A DNA stretch of 64,000 bases from Marinobacter sp. LV10R510-11A (GCF_900215155.1 NZ_LT907980.1:3782001-3846000), one strand, 5' to 3'. Counted from the stretch's first letter, positions 7,079 to 16,880 are shown. Translations and numbers: made by a program. Notes: a model not told the origin generated them from the sequence alone.

Positions 7079-9529
7079 TTAGTGCACAGATGAGTCTGTT
7101 CTGGGTTTGTTGCCGAAGCACGCCTGGAACACATCGTTGTAATGCTTGGCGAAATTCACCGTTAGGCCTTCCCGAAGATAATCCGGTAGTTCCTCATAAT
7201 CCCCGCGATTGGCCTCTGGCAGAATTAAATTGCTGATTTTCTGCCTGCGGGCCGCAATGACTTTTTCACGAATGCCGCCAACAGGCAGCACTTGGCCAGT
7301 AAGCGTTAGCTCCCCGGTCATCGCCGTATTCTTCTGAGGGGCTTCCCTGCGGGCGATAGAGAGCAGGGCGGTTGCCATGGTGACACCGGCGCTGGGGCCA
7401 TCTTTCGGCGTTGCGCCTTCGGGCACATGAAGATGCACGAATGACTTATCGAAAAAACCAGGGTTGCCCTTAAACCGCTTTAAGTTTGAGCAAACGTAAC
7501 TGTAGGCGATTTCTGCCGATTCTTTCATGACATCACCAAGCTGGCCGGTCAGCTTGAAGCCGCGCTGGCTGCTGTGCACCCGCGCGGCTTCTATACCTAG
7601 GGTTACGCCGCCCATGGCCGTCCAGGCCAGCCCGGTTACTACCCCAACACCCTTAAGTGATTTCTCCTTTCGGAACGCTGGCTGGCCCAGATATTCCTGC
7701 AAATCGGATACCCCTACTTTCACCGGTTTGTTCGGCGATTCCAGCAATTTTACGATGCCCTTGCGCATGATTTTGTGCAGCAGCTTTTCCAGATTTCGCA
7801 CGCCGGCTTCGCGGGCATAACCCTCGATTACCTGGCGGATAGCGGCGTTCGTTATGTTGAACTGCTTTTTAAGTAGCCCGGCCCGCTTCAGCAGGCGCGG
7901 CATAAGATGATGTTTGGCGATGGTCAGCTTTTCTTCGCTTATATAACCAGACAAGCGGATAACATCCATCCGATCCAGAAGCGGCCGGGGAATGGTGTCG
8001 AGCTGATTGGCCGTGCAGATAAACAACACTTTGGACAGATCCATGCGGACATCCAAGTAGTGATCCAGAAATTCCTTGTTCTGCTCCGGGTCCAGAGTCT
8101 CCAAAAGGGCAGAGGCTGGGTCACCCTGATAGGAAGCGCCGATCTTGTCGATCTCATCCAACATGATCACTGGGTTGGCTACTTTGGTCTCTTTCAGTGC
8201 CTGCACAAACTTGCCAGGCATGGCGCCGATATAGGTGCGTCTGTGGCCTTTGATTTCCGCCTCATCGCGCATGCCGCCAACACTGAGCCGATAAAACTTA
8301 CGCCCGAGAGCATCCGCCACTGAGTGACCGATGGACGTTTTGCCTACGCCCGGCGGGCCAACAAGCAGCAAAATCGAGCCGCTGACTTCGCCTTTGAATG
8401 TGCCTTCTGCAAGAAATTCAATGATCCGATCTTTAACGTCATCCAGACCGTCGTGATCCCGATCCAGAATGCGACGGCCTTCTGTCAGATCAAATTGATC
8501 CTCAGAGTGCTGGCCCCAAGGAACCTGACTCAGCCAGTCCAGATAATTGCGGGTAACGCCATATTCCGGCGAGCCCTGTTCCAGAATCCGTAGTTTCTGC
8601 AATTCCTCGTCAAAACGTTCCTGCACGGCCTCGGGTAAGTCCAGCTCCGCCATTCTGGCTTCAAAGCGCTCGGCATCCGCCGTTTTATCGTCTTTAGACA
8701 TGCCCAGCTCGCGCTGGATGACCTTCAGTTGTTCTTTTAGAAAGAAGTCACGTTGGTGCTTTTGCACCTTTTCGTTCACTTCTTCACTGATCTCAGATTG
8801 CAGGCGTGCCACCTCCAGCTCTTTGCGCATCAACAGCAGCACTTTTCCCATGCGCCTCAGCAAAGGCACTGTATCCAGAATATCCTGCAGTTCGTGACCG
8901 GCGGCGCTGGTCATCGATGCGCCAAAATCCGTCAGCGGGGAGCTGTCCTCCGGGCCGAAACGCGACAGGTATTGCTTTACTTCCTCGCCATACAGCGGGT
9001 TGGTGCGCAGCAGCTCTTTTATGGCGCTGATGATGGCCAGCGTGTAGGCCTTGGTTTCATCCGCATCTTCTTTTGGTTCCTGCGGGTATTCTACTTCTAC
9101 CAAGTAGGGCGGTTTGCGGCGTAGCCATCGCACAATCCGAAAGCGTTGCAAGCCCTGGGCAATAAACTGGAGGTTGCCGTCCTTATTCCGGGCGTGATGA
9201 ACGCGCACTGCGCAACCAACCGTCGCCAGTTCATCGCTCTGCGGCACGCCCTGTTCTGACTGGATATCATCAACAAAACAAATGCCAAGCATTTTGTGGT
9301 CGGTTTCGCCGACGCGCTTGAGCGTTTCTTGCCAGTGGTTCTGATTAACCATCACTGGCTGTACCTGCGCGGAGAAAAACGGCCGGTTTGATACTGGCAG
9401 CACATACATCTGTTTGGGCATAGATTGCTGAGGCAGAGCAAGTTCTTTGCTGTTTTTGTTCTTGCCGACGTACTCGGTGAGATCTTCGTCGAATTCTGCC
9501 AGCGAGTCGTTATCGTTGTCGTGATTCAT
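7079..9529 (-). CDS. ATP-dependent Lon-type protease (second, AsrA-like Lon)
   Basis: The 816-residue cytoplasmic AAA+ serine protease has a Lon N-terminal substrate domain (residues ~40-245), coiled coil (~246-300), Walker A GPPGVGKT (391-398), Walker B MLDEID (456-461) and the proteolytic domain with the Ser/Lys dyad in PKDGPSAG (S713) and GIREKV (K756). The N-terminal extension (about 30 acidic residues) and the PKQMYVLPVSNRPFF motif look more like the second Lon of pseudomonads (AsrA) than the housekeeping Lon. It is also not next to clpX or hupB, where the main lon normally sits. It probably degrades damaged or regulatory proteins under stress. Confidence 0.9.
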   Translation of the reverse strand: MNHDNDNDSLAEFDEDLTEYVGKNKNSKELALPQQSMPKQMYVLPVSNRPFFSAQVQPVMVNQNHWQETLKRVGETDHKMLGICFVDDIQSEQGVPQSDELATVGCAVRVHHARNKDGNLQFIAQGLQRFRIVRWLRRKPPYLVEVEYPQEPKEDADETKAYTLAIISAIKELLRTNPLYGEEVKQYLSRFGPEDSSPLTDFGASMTSAAGHELQDILDTVPLLRRMGKVLLLMRKELEVARLQSEISEEVNEKVQKHQRDFFLKEQLKVIQRELGMSKDDKTADAERFEARMAELDLPEAVQERFDEELQKLRILEQGSPEYGVTRNYLDWLSQVPWGQHSEDQFDLTEGRRILDRDHDGLDDVKDRIIEFLAEGTFKGEVSGSILLLVGPPGVGKTSIGHSVADALGRKFYRLSVGGMRDEAEIKGHRRTYIGAMPGKFVQALKETKVANPVIMLDEIDKIGASYQGDPASALLETLDPEQNKEFLDHYLDVRMDLSKVLFICTANQLDTIPRPLLDRMDVIRLSGYISEEKLTIAKHHLMPRLLKRAGLLKKQFNITNAAIRQVIEGYAREAGVRNLEKLLHKIMRKGIVKLLESPNKPVKVGVSDLQEYLGQPAFRKEKSLKGVGVVTGLAWTAMGGVTLGIEAARVHSSQRGFKLTGQLGDVMKESAEIAYSYVCSNLKRFKGNPGFFDKSFVHLHVPEGATPKDGPSAGVTMATALLSIARREAPQKNTAMTGELTLTGQVLPVGGIREKVIAARRQKISNLILPEANRGDYEELPDYLREGLTVNFAKHYNDVFQACFGNKPRTDSSVH

Positions 9530-9712
9530 GCCGTATCTGCTTCCTAGTACGAGAAGTGTCCCACTACTTACTAGAGCTGAAAGTCAGATTTTCAAGCGCA
9601 AGCCCAATTAAAGCCCCCGCAGGAAGGCATGCCAAGCTGCGTGCTCTTGAATTCCGGCAGCGGGCGCCCCATCTATGCTCTAATCCCTAAAAACTGTTTC
9701 AAGGTGCCTGAT

Positions 9713-10576
9713 ATGAGCAGCTCCCCCCATATATTCGAAGCCACCATGGAAAACTTCCAGCAGGAGGTAATGGAGGCCTCTTCGTCCACGCCAGTGCTTG
9801 TGGATGTTTGGGCCGAATGGTGCGCGCCCTGTAAACAGCTCCTGCCTTTGTTAGAAAAGCTGGTGGGCGAATACCAGGGCGCATTCCGGCTTGCCAAGGT
9901 GAATGCGGATGAGCAAGAACAGCTCACATCCAGCCTGGGTGTGCGTGCCCTGCCCACGATTATTCTGGTGAAAGATGGCGAAGCTGTAGATGGCTTTAAC
10001 TCTGCCCTGCCAGAGAGCGAGATCCGCAAGGTGCTGGAGAAGCATATAAAGCTGCCTGAGGAAGACCCTTACGAGAAAGCACACCGCATCTGGGGCGAAG
10101 GCGATATAGACGGCGCGCTGGGTATTCTCACCGAGATGAACCAGAAAGATCCGGAGAACCTGAAGGTGCTGATCGACCTAGCTCAGCTGAAAGCTGAAAG
10201 CGGCGACCTAGAAACCGCTGAGCAGGTGCTTGAAAGCCTGCCGCCGGAGGAAAAACTGCAACACCAGGCCAAACAGTTGGCGGCCAGAATAAAGTTCCTG
10301 AAGCAGTCTGCAGAACTCCCGCCTGTGAAAGATCTGGAAATGGCGCTAGAGCAGGATCCGAAAGATCCTAACGCCTTGCACTTGCTGGCACTTCACAATG
10401 TGCTGAAAGAGAATAACGCTGAAGCCATGGAGTTACTGATTCGGTTGATGCGGGTGGATAGTAAATATAAGGATGAGGTGGCCAAAATCACACTGGTTGA
10501 GTTATTTGAGAAGCTAGGGAATGACAACCCAGATGTGCGTATCTATCGGCGTAAGCTTTATACGATGATGCACTGA
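9713..10576 (+). CDS. cnoX: Thioredoxin-TPR co-chaperone CnoX/YbbN
   Basis: The 287-residue protein has an N-terminal thioredoxin domain (~residues 10-115) with active site WCAPCK and the cis-Pro region RALPTIILV, followed by tetratricopeptide-like helices to the C-terminus. This architecture is that of CnoX (YbbN), a holdase that protects proteins from oxidative over-oxidation and hands them to GroEL. Escherichia coli CnoX has lost the first redox cysteine, whereas this one keeps a full CxxC. The ATG at 9713 has AAGGTG 6 nt upstream; a longer frame from 9629 lacks a good ribosome site and adds a non-homologous stretch. Confidence 0.9.
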   Translation: MSSSPHIFEATMENFQQEVMEASSSTPVLVDVWAEWCAPCKQLLPLLEKLVGEYQGAFRLAKVNADEQEQLTSSLGVRALPTIILVKDGEAVDGFNSALPESEIRKVLEKHIKLPEEDPYEKAHRIWGEGDIDGALGILTEMNQKDPENLKVLIDLAQLKAESGDLETAEQVLESLPPEEKLQHQAKQLAARIKFLKQSAELPPVKDLEMALEQDPKDPNALHLLALHNVLKENNAEAMELLIRLMRVDSKYKDEVAKITLVELFEKLGNDNPDVRIYRRKLYTMMH

Positions 10577-10587
10577 TGTAATCGTCT

Positions 10588-10621
10588 GTAGCGAGCTATC
10601 TGTCATAAGATAGCCCGCTAC
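10588..10621. other. Imperfect hairpin downstream of cnoX
   Basis: GTAGCG and CTATC pair with GATAG and CGCTAC across an internal 2-nt bulge and an 8-nt loop. It lies directly before the strong terminator and may act with it or protect the cnoX mRNA end. Confidence 0.5.
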
Positions 10622-10638
10622 CCAATCCAAAAATCCTC

Positions 10639-10665
10639 AAAGGCCGGGCATATTGCCCGGCCTTT
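10639..10665. terminator. Bidirectional intrinsic terminator
   Basis: A perfect 12-bp stem (10639-10650 with 10654-10665) has a 3-nt loop, a GGCCGGGC core, and A and T runs at the ends. It lies between convergent cnoX and kamA. Confidence 0.88.
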
Positions 10666-10686
10666 TCTAAATCTGATGTTTCTGAA

Positions 10687-12051
10687 TTAGCCATTCCCCT
10701 TCTTCATTTCCTCAAACTCATCTTCGTAGAAAAACTTCTCTTCACCAAAAGCAGGTTCCAGCTCATTAAGCCAGGTGGCTGTCTCACTGTATTTAGCAAA
10801 GAACGGACGCTGAACCCAGTCCGGATTACGGCCCTGCAAAAAGCGCAGTACAAAAACCTTCTCGCCTTTCACTTCGGTGATTCCTTGAATTTCCACTTTA
10901 CCTGGGCCGGCGCTCATGCTTGGGCCGCGGGCGGTGCGGGCCAGGCCGCTGACCTTCTTCATGGCTTCGCGGTAAATTTCGAAGGCTTCCGCTAGTGGTA
11001 TTTCAAAGTAGTTCTTGGCGCCGGTGTCACGCTCTACAAACATGTAGTAGGGGATGATGCCCAGTTGAACTTCTTTCTTCCAGAGCTTGGCCCAGGCGTC
11101 GGCATCGTCGTTCACGTGTTTAATCAGCGGGCCTTGCGCGCGAATTTCAGCACCAGTAGCGCGGACGCGGCGAATGGCCTCCTCGGCGATGTCGGTGGTT
11201 ATTTCTTGCCAGTGGTTATAGTGGGCCATGATCGCAACATGCTTGCCCGCGTCTACAAGTTTGGCGAACAGATCAAGCAGCTCTTCCGCATCTTTGTCGG
11301 TTACGAAGCGGTACGGCCAAAAGGTTAAAGCCTTGGTGCCGATGCGGATGGTCTGGATATGGTCAAGCTCTGGCTGTAGCAGAGGTTCAAGATACTGAGC
11401 CAGGCTCTTGGTTTTCATCACCATGGGGTCGCCACCGGTAACCAGCAGGTCGGTTACTTCGGTGTGCTCCTGCAGGTAGCCGTGCAGCTTGCCTGCCTCT
11501 GTGCTCGACATCTTCAGGTCTTTGTCGCCCACAAACTGCGCCCAGCGGAAACAGAACGTGCAATAAGAGTGGCAGGTTTGACCCTGGGCCGGGAAAAACA
11601 GCACTGTCTCGCGGTACTTGTGTTGCACGCCGTCAAGCACTTCGCCTTCCAGCTCCGGCATGTTCATTTCCATCTGGCCGGCCGGGTGAGGGTTCAGTTC
11701 ATCGCGAATCTCTTTGGCGACGGCCTGAATCTCTTTTTTCTCTGCGCCTTCCCGGTGCATCTTGGCCATGCGATCAAAGTGTTCGTCTTTCAGCATGCCT
11801 TTTTGTGGAAAAACCAACTGATAGAGGGGGTCGTTGGGCACCTTGTCCCAATTGATCAGTTCGTTGATCACATATTCATTCACGCGAAAGGGCAGCACGC
11901 TGGCCACTACCTTCATTTCAAACAGGGTGTCCTCTGGGAGGCTCTGAATGATCTCAATCTTGTCTAGCTGGCGGTCTGTATAAACCTTGAAGCGTCGTTC
12001 CTCGAATTCTGTGGTGGGAATCCGGTTAGGAAAGGTGACGATTGAATTCAT
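10687..12051 (-). CDS. KamA-family radical SAM aminomutase (lysine 2,3-aminomutase-like)
   Basis: The 454-residue protein has a radical-SAM cluster motif CHSYCTFCF (C160, C164, C167), a glycine-rich SAM-contacting segment LLVTGGDPMVM, and a late PGK segment (GPSMSAGPGKVEI) at the place where lysine 2,3-aminomutase carries its pyridoxal-phosphate lysine. It should shift an amino group from the alpha to the beta carbon using a [4Fe-4S] cluster, SAM and PLP. The sequence differs from clostridial KamA and from EpmB, so the substrate is uncertain. No acetyltransferase partner (ablB), which would suggest N-acetyl-beta-lysine osmolyte synthesis, lies beside it. It is monocistronic. Confidence 0.75.
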   Translation of the reverse strand: MNSIVTFPNRIPTTEFEERRFKVYTDRQLDKIEIIQSLPEDTLFEMKVVASVLPFRVNEYVINELINWDKVPNDPLYQLVFPQKGMLKDEHFDRMAKMHREGAEKKEIQAVAKEIRDELNPHPAGQMEMNMPELEGEVLDGVQHKYRETVLFFPAQGQTCHSYCTFCFRWAQFVGDKDLKMSSTEAGKLHGYLQEHTEVTDLLVTGGDPMVMKTKSLAQYLEPLLQPELDHIQTIRIGTKALTFWPYRFVTDKDAEELLDLFAKLVDAGKHVAIMAHYNHWQEITTDIAEEAIRRVRATGAEIRAQGPLIKHVNDDADAWAKLWKKEVQLGIIPYYMFVERDTGAKNYFEIPLAEAFEIYREAMKKVSGLARTARGPSMSAGPGKVEIQGITEVKGEKVFVLRFLQGRNPDWVQRPFFAKYSETATWLNELEPAFGEEKFFYEDEFEEMKKGNG

Positions 12052-12503
12052 GGTTCGCCCTCTGTGGTTAAAAGTATGAAATGTCAGGAGGGCAAAATTA
12101 ACGCCGCTCCGATGGTCAAAAAATAGGCAGGCGAGTATACATAAATTGCAGTTTAGTTTCAGGGCTAATTAAAAAGTCGGGAGAGGCGTGTTTAAGCGTT
12201 TCGACCACTACGACGATGGTCTGAGTCTGGTTGTTTGGTGTTCTAAAAAAAGGCATTATTACGTAACTAATCGTAATTATGTTTGGTGTTTTCTATAAGG
12301 GTTCACGTTTCAATCTAATTTTTCGGGCAATGCGTAGTAAAAATACTACAAAAAGTTTGCCTCAATTGAACAGTCTGGTCAGGTTTTGGCTAAAAACTAG
12401 CCATTCGGCGAGGCTGTGCAGTAAAACTATAAAAGCTGTTCTATGCTTGGTAGATGCCAGTCGCGGCACCTGCTGCACTTTTTGATGTGAAGGGGGAGGT
12501 TTG
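12052..12503. other. Divergent kamA/aceE intergenic region (452 bp)
   Basis: No convincing gene is seen. The region is AT-rich and holds two inverted repeats: ATTACG-N8-CGTAAT at 12258-12277 and TGGCTA-N5-TAGCCA at 12387-12403. Either could be an operator or leader structure for aceE. A perfect ribosome site (AGGGGGAGG) lies at its right end. No PdhR-type TGGT-N3-ACCA box was found. Confidence 0.4.
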
Positions 12504-15167
12504 ATGTACCACGATGATGATCCCATTGAAACGAGCGAATGGCTTGATGCACTCGAGTCATTAATCGAGAACGAAGGTATAGACCGGGTAAAATACATAC
12601 TGGAGCGGCTCTCTGAGCGCGCGAGCCGGGATGGCACCGAGCTGCCTTACTCTATTACTACGCCGTTCCGGAACACAATCCCGGCAGCTCAGGAGGCCCG
12701 CATGCCGGGTGACCTGTTTATGGAGCGCCGGATTCGTTCGCTGATTCGCTGGAACGCCATGGCGATGGTTGTGCGGGCCAGCAAGCGCCCAGGCGATCTG
12801 GGTGGCCACATTTCCACATTCTCGTCTGCTGCCACTCTTTACGATGTGGGCTTCAACTACTTTTTCCACGGTGGCGATGAGAAGCGTGAGTCGGATTTGG
12901 TTTATTTCCAAGGCCATGCTTCACCGGGTAACTATGCACGCTCCTTTTTGGAGGGGCGGTTTACCGAAGAACAGCTTGATAAATACCGCGAGGAAGTCGA
13001 TGGCGACGGCTTGTCTTCCTACCCGCACCCGTGGCTGATGCCGGATTACTGGCAGTTCCCCACGGTATCCATGGGGCTTGGGCCGATTCAGGCTATTTAC
13101 CAAGCCCACGTGATGAAATATCTCGATGGCCGTGAGCTCATTGAAATGGGTGACCGCAAGGTCTGGTGCTTTGTAGGCGATGGTGAAACCGACGAGCCAG
13201 AAACCCTTGGGTGCATTTCCAAAGCCGGGCGCGAAAATCTCGATAACCTGGTGTTCGTGGTGAACTGCAACTTGCAGCGCTTGGATGGGCCGGTGCGTGG
13301 CAACGGAAAAATCATCCAAGAATTGGAAGGCGCTTTCCGTGGTGCTGGCTGGAACGTCATCAAGGTTGTTTGGGGCCGGGTGTGGGACACCCTGTTCGAT
13401 CAGGATAACAATGGTGTGATGCAACGTGCCATGGATGAAATCTGCGATGGTGACTTGCAGAACTACACCCATAATGGACCGGCACATACTCGCAAGCATT
13501 TCTTCGGCAAGTACCCGGAGATGGCCAAGCTAGTTGAAGGCTGGACTGACGACGACATCAACAAGCTCAACCGGGGCGGTCACGATCCCTACAAAGTGTA
13601 TGCAGCCTATAAGAAGGCAGCGACAGAGGCTAATGGCAAGCCAACAGTGATTCTTGCCCACACCATCAAAGGCTATGGCTTTGGTGCAGCGGGTGAATCC
13701 CAGAACACGGCGCACTCTCTGAAAAAACTGGATCTGGACACTCTGAAGTCATTCCGTGATCGCTTTGCGATCCCTTTGAAAGACGAAGAGTTGGAAGACG
13801 TACCTTATTACCGCCCCGCGCCAGACAGCCCAGAGCTGGTTTATATGAATAAGCGGCGTCAGGAGTTGGGCGGTTTCTACCCTCGGCGTCGTAAAGACAG
13901 CCAGCCGCTGAAGATTCCCGATTTGGATATTTTCAAGCAGGTTTTGGAAGGCTCAAACGGCCGGGAAGTTTCCTTGACCATGGTGTTTGTTCGCCTGCTG
14001 AATGCGCTGGTCAAAGACAAGCGTATTGGTAAGCGCGTGGTGCCCATTGTTCCGGATGAAGCCCGTACGTTTGGTATGGAAGGCATGTTCCGCCAGCTCG
14101 GGATCTACACCGCTGAAGGTCAGAAATACGTGCCTCAGGACCGTGAACAGATTATGTATTACCGTGAGGACAAAAAAGGCCAGATTCTGCAGGAAGGGAT
14201 TAACGAGGGCGGCGCTATGGCAGCGTGGATGGCGGCTGCAACGTCGTACAGCACCAACAATTTCCCGCTGATTCCATTCTATGCCTTCTATTCCATGTTC
14301 GGCTTCCAGCGCGTGGGTGACCTGGCCTGGGCTTCCGGTGACATGCAGGCGCGTGGCTTCCTGATTGGTGGTACCGCTGGCAGAACGACGCTCAACGGCG
14401 AGGGTTTGCAGCACCAGGATGGCCACAGCCATATTCTGGCTAACACTATCCCCAACTGCAGAGCCTATGACCCCTCCTATGGCCATGAAATGGCAGTGAT
14501 CATTCACCATGGTATGAAGGAGATGTTTGAAGAGAACAAGAATGTTTTCTACTACATCACTATGGAAAATGAGAACTACGAACAGCCTGCTATGCCCAAG
14601 GGATGTGAAGACGGCATCATTAAGGGGATGTACAAGTTCGAGTCTGTAGAAGTGAAGGGCGGCAAGAAAAAGCTGCGCGTGCAGCTACTTAGCGCCGGTG
14701 CGATCATGAACGAGATTCGCGCAGCGGCTCAAATGCTGAAAGACGACTGGGGCGTTGCGTCGGATGTCTGGAGCGTAACCAGCTATAACGAACTGGCTCG
14801 CGACGGCCAGCATGTTGAGCGCTGGAACCTGCTGCACCCAGACGACAAGGGCCGTACGGCTTACGTCACTCAGTGCTTGGAGAATCAGATCGGGCCTGTG
14901 GTTTCTTCTACGGATTATATCAAGCTGCACTCTGAGCAGTTGCGAGGGTTCATTCCTAAAACCTTCATGACACTGGGAACAGATGGCTTTGGCCGCAGTG
15001 ATACCCGGGAGAAGCTGCGCAGTTTCTTTGAGATAGATCGCTACCACGTGACGGTAACTGCCCTTTCTGCTTTGGCCAAAGACGGTGAGATCAAGGAAGA
15101 GCAGGTTTTGGAAGCCATGCGCAAGTACGGAATCGATCGCAACAAAACGAACCCGGCGCACTGCTAA
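12504..15167 (+). CDS. aceE: Pyruvate dehydrogenase E1 component, homodimeric type
   Basis: At 887 residues it matches the usual AceE length. It shows the thiamine-diphosphate binding motif in FVGDGETDEPET ... ENLDNLVFVVNCN, the AceE signature TTLNGEGLQHQDGHSH, and the C-terminal transketolase-like domain. It decarboxylates pyruvate and passes the acetyl group to the E2 lipoyl domain. The ATG at 12504 is preferred over the adjacent TTG at 12501 because the AGGGGGAGG ribosome site ends at 12499 and the TTG would be too close. aceF follows 10 nt after the stop. Confidence 0.97.
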   Translation: MYHDDDPIETSEWLDALESLIENEGIDRVKYILERLSERASRDGTELPYSITTPFRNTIPAAQEARMPGDLFMERRIRSLIRWNAMAMVVRASKRPGDLGGHISTFSSAATLYDVGFNYFFHGGDEKRESDLVYFQGHASPGNYARSFLEGRFTEEQLDKYREEVDGDGLSSYPHPWLMPDYWQFPTVSMGLGPIQAIYQAHVMKYLDGRELIEMGDRKVWCFVGDGETDEPETLGCISKAGRENLDNLVFVVNCNLQRLDGPVRGNGKIIQELEGAFRGAGWNVIKVVWGRVWDTLFDQDNNGVMQRAMDEICDGDLQNYTHNGPAHTRKHFFGKYPEMAKLVEGWTDDDINKLNRGGHDPYKVYAAYKKAATEANGKPTVILAHTIKGYGFGAAGESQNTAHSLKKLDLDTLKSFRDRFAIPLKDEELEDVPYYRPAPDSPELVYMNKRRQELGGFYPRRRKDSQPLKIPDLDIFKQVLEGSNGREVSLTMVFVRLLNALVKDKRIGKRVVPIVPDEARTFGMEGMFRQLGIYTAEGQKYVPQDREQIMYYREDKKGQILQEGINEGGAMAAWMAAATSYSTNNFPLIPFYAFYSMFGFQRVGDLAWASGDMQARGFLIGGTAGRTTLNGEGLQHQDGHSHILANTIPNCRAYDPSYGHEMAVIIHHGMKEMFEENKNVFYYITMENENYEQPAMPKGCEDGIIKGMYKFESVEVKGGKKKLRVQLLSAGAIMNEIRAAAQMLKDDWGVASDVWSVTSYNELARDGQHVERWNLLHPDDKGRTAYVTQCLENQIGPVVSSTDYIKLHSEQLRGFIPKTFMTLGTDGFGRSDTREKLRSFFEIDRYHVTVTALSALAKDGEIKEEQVLEAMRKYGIDRNKTNPAHC

Positions 15168-15177
15168 GGAGACCGTC

Positions 15178-16872
15178 ATGAGTGAACAGGAAATAAAAGT
15201 TCCCGATCTCGGCGGGGCAGAGGAAGTTGAAGTTATTGAGCTTCTGGTAAGCGTTGGCGATTCGGTTGAGGCGGAAGATCCGCTTCTGACCATCGAGACC
15301 GACAAGGCTTCGGTAGAGTTGCCATCCCCCGGCGCTGGCAAGATCACCAAGCTTACCGTGAAGGTGGGCGACAAGGTGAAGGAAGGCGATGTCATTGGCA
15401 TGATGGAAGCTAGCGGCGAATCCAGCGGTTCGGACGAAACTGAGGGCGCTGACGCCTCGGAAAATGAGCCGGAAGAAAAAGCTGAAGAAAAGCCGCAGAG
15501 CAAGTCCAGCCCAAAAAGCCAAGACGAACCGGAGCAGAGCAAGCCTGCACCGAAGAAAAAGTCTGGCGGCACCCGTAAGGAAACCGTATTGGTTCCGCCC
15601 CTGGATGGCATGGAAAATGTGCCCATTATCGAAATCAACGTATCCGAAGGCGATACCATTGAGGCTGATGATGCCTTGGTAACCGTTGAGTCCGATAAGG
15701 CGACCATGGAAATTCCGGCGCCCTATGGCGGCAAAGTGACGAAGATTTTAGTGGCCGAAGGCGACAAACTGTCTGAAGGCGATAAGCTTTTGGAGCTGAC
15801 TGTTGCCGAAGAGGGCGACGAAGAGGATGACAAGCAGGACGAGCCGCCTGCTGAGTCTGGTGAGGAAGCTAAGCCCGAAGCCAAAGCGGACGACGACAAA
15901 GGCAAGCAGAAAGAGCCAGCAGCACAGGAGCAGAGTTCTACCTACGAGCCGCCTGCGCCGGGCGCCAAGGTTCATGCCGGCCCAGCGGTACGCAAGTTGG
16001 CTAGGGAAATGGGTGCAGACATGACCCACATCAAGGGTTCGGGCCCGAAAAGCCGCATCCTGAAAGACGATGTGCAGGTCTATGTGAAGAGCCAGCTGCA
16101 GCAGACTCAGCAGGGCGGTTCTGTGGGTACTGGTTCGGGTATTCCGGGTGTAAAACTGCCCGACTTCAGTCAGTTTGGCGACATTGAGCGCGAAGCCATG
16201 TCGCGGATGATGTCGGTCACTGCCACCAACATGCAGCGCAGCTGGCTAAACGTACCTCACGTAACCCAATTTGAGGATGCGGACATCACCGACATGGAGG
16301 CTTTCCGAAAATCCCAGAAAGCCGCCGGTGAGAAAAAAGGCGTAAAGATGACGCCGCTGCCGTTCCTTCTAAAAGCCTGTGCAACCGCGTTGGCCGAGCT
16401 GCCGCAGTTTAATGTGTCCTTGGACATGGAACGCAAAGAGGTGGTTCACAAGCGGTATATTCACATTGGTATTGCCGTGGATACGCCTAACGGGCTAATG
16501 GTTCCGGTGATTCGCGATGTGGATCAGAAAGGCCTCTGGGAGCTGGCTGCAGAAAGTGCTGAGCTTGCACAGAAGGCCCGAGATAAGAAACTGAAACCGG
16601 CAGAAATGCAGGGCGCCTGCTTTACCATCACAAGCCTAGGTGGTATCGGTGGCACGGCGTTTACGCCGATTGTGAATACGCCGGAAGTGGCGATTCTTGG
16701 GGTATCCAAAGCGGCCATGAAGCCGGTCTGGGATGGCAGCGAGTTTCAGCCACGGCTGATGCTGCCGTTGTCGCTGTCCTACGATCACAGGGCCGTCAAT
16801 GGCGCTGACGCAGCGCGCTTCACGGCTGTGTTAAGTCAGTTGCTGGGGGATATCCGCTCTCTGCTGCTTTAG
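15178..16872 (+). CDS. aceF: Pyruvate dehydrogenase E2, dihydrolipoyl acetyltransferase
   Basis: The 564-residue protein has two lipoyl domains with lipoylated lysines in ETDKAS (K43) and ESDKAT (K174). Charged Ala/Pro/Glu/Lys-rich linkers separate them. They are followed by a peripheral-subunit binding domain (AVRKLAREMGADMTHIKGSG) and the catalytic acetyltransferase domain ending in SYDHRAVNGADAARF. The HxxxNG form instead of HxxxDG is usual in Azotobacter/Pseudomonas-type E2p. The start ATG at 15178 has AAGGAG 7 nt upstream. The E3 gene (lpd) is not adjacent. Confidence 0.97.
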   Translation: MSEQEIKVPDLGGAEEVEVIELLVSVGDSVEAEDPLLTIETDKASVELPSPGAGKITKLTVKVGDKVKEGDVIGMMEASGESSGSDETEGADASENEPEEKAEEKPQSKSSPKSQDEPEQSKPAPKKKSGGTRKETVLVPPLDGMENVPIIEINVSEGDTIEADDALVTVESDKATMEIPAPYGGKVTKILVAEGDKLSEGDKLLELTVAEEGDEEDDKQDEPPAESGEEAKPEAKADDDKGKQKEPAAQEQSSTYEPPAPGAKVHAGPAVRKLAREMGADMTHIKGSGPKSRILKDDVQVYVKSQLQQTQQGGSVGTGSGIPGVKLPDFSQFGDIEREAMSRMMSVTATNMQRSWLNVPHVTQFEDADITDMEAFRKSQKAAGEKKGVKMTPLPFLLKACATALAELPQFNVSLDMERKEVVHKRYIHIGIAVDTPNGLMVPVIRDVDQKGLWELAAESAELAQKARDKKLKPAEMQGACFTITSLGGIGGTAFTPIVNTPEVAILGVSKAAMKPVWDGSEFQPRLMLPLSLSYDHRAVNGADAARFTAVLSQLLGDIRSLLL

Positions 16873-16880
16873 CAAACCAG

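Noticed and set aside
12370..12390. Possible PdhR/GlcC-like box (CTGGTCAGG) before aceE
   Set aside because: It lacks the second half (ACCA) and does not match the palindromes at the glc locus.
14685..15707. 340-codon open frame antisense to aceE/aceF
   Set aside because: It mirrors the codon structure of two certain genes, is Ser/Pro-rich without domains and has no ribosome site.
16764..16872. Apparent loss of the catalytic Asp in AceF (HxxxNG instead of HxxxDG)
   Set aside because: The Asn form is standard in Azotobacter- and Pseudomonas-type E2p, so it is not a defect.
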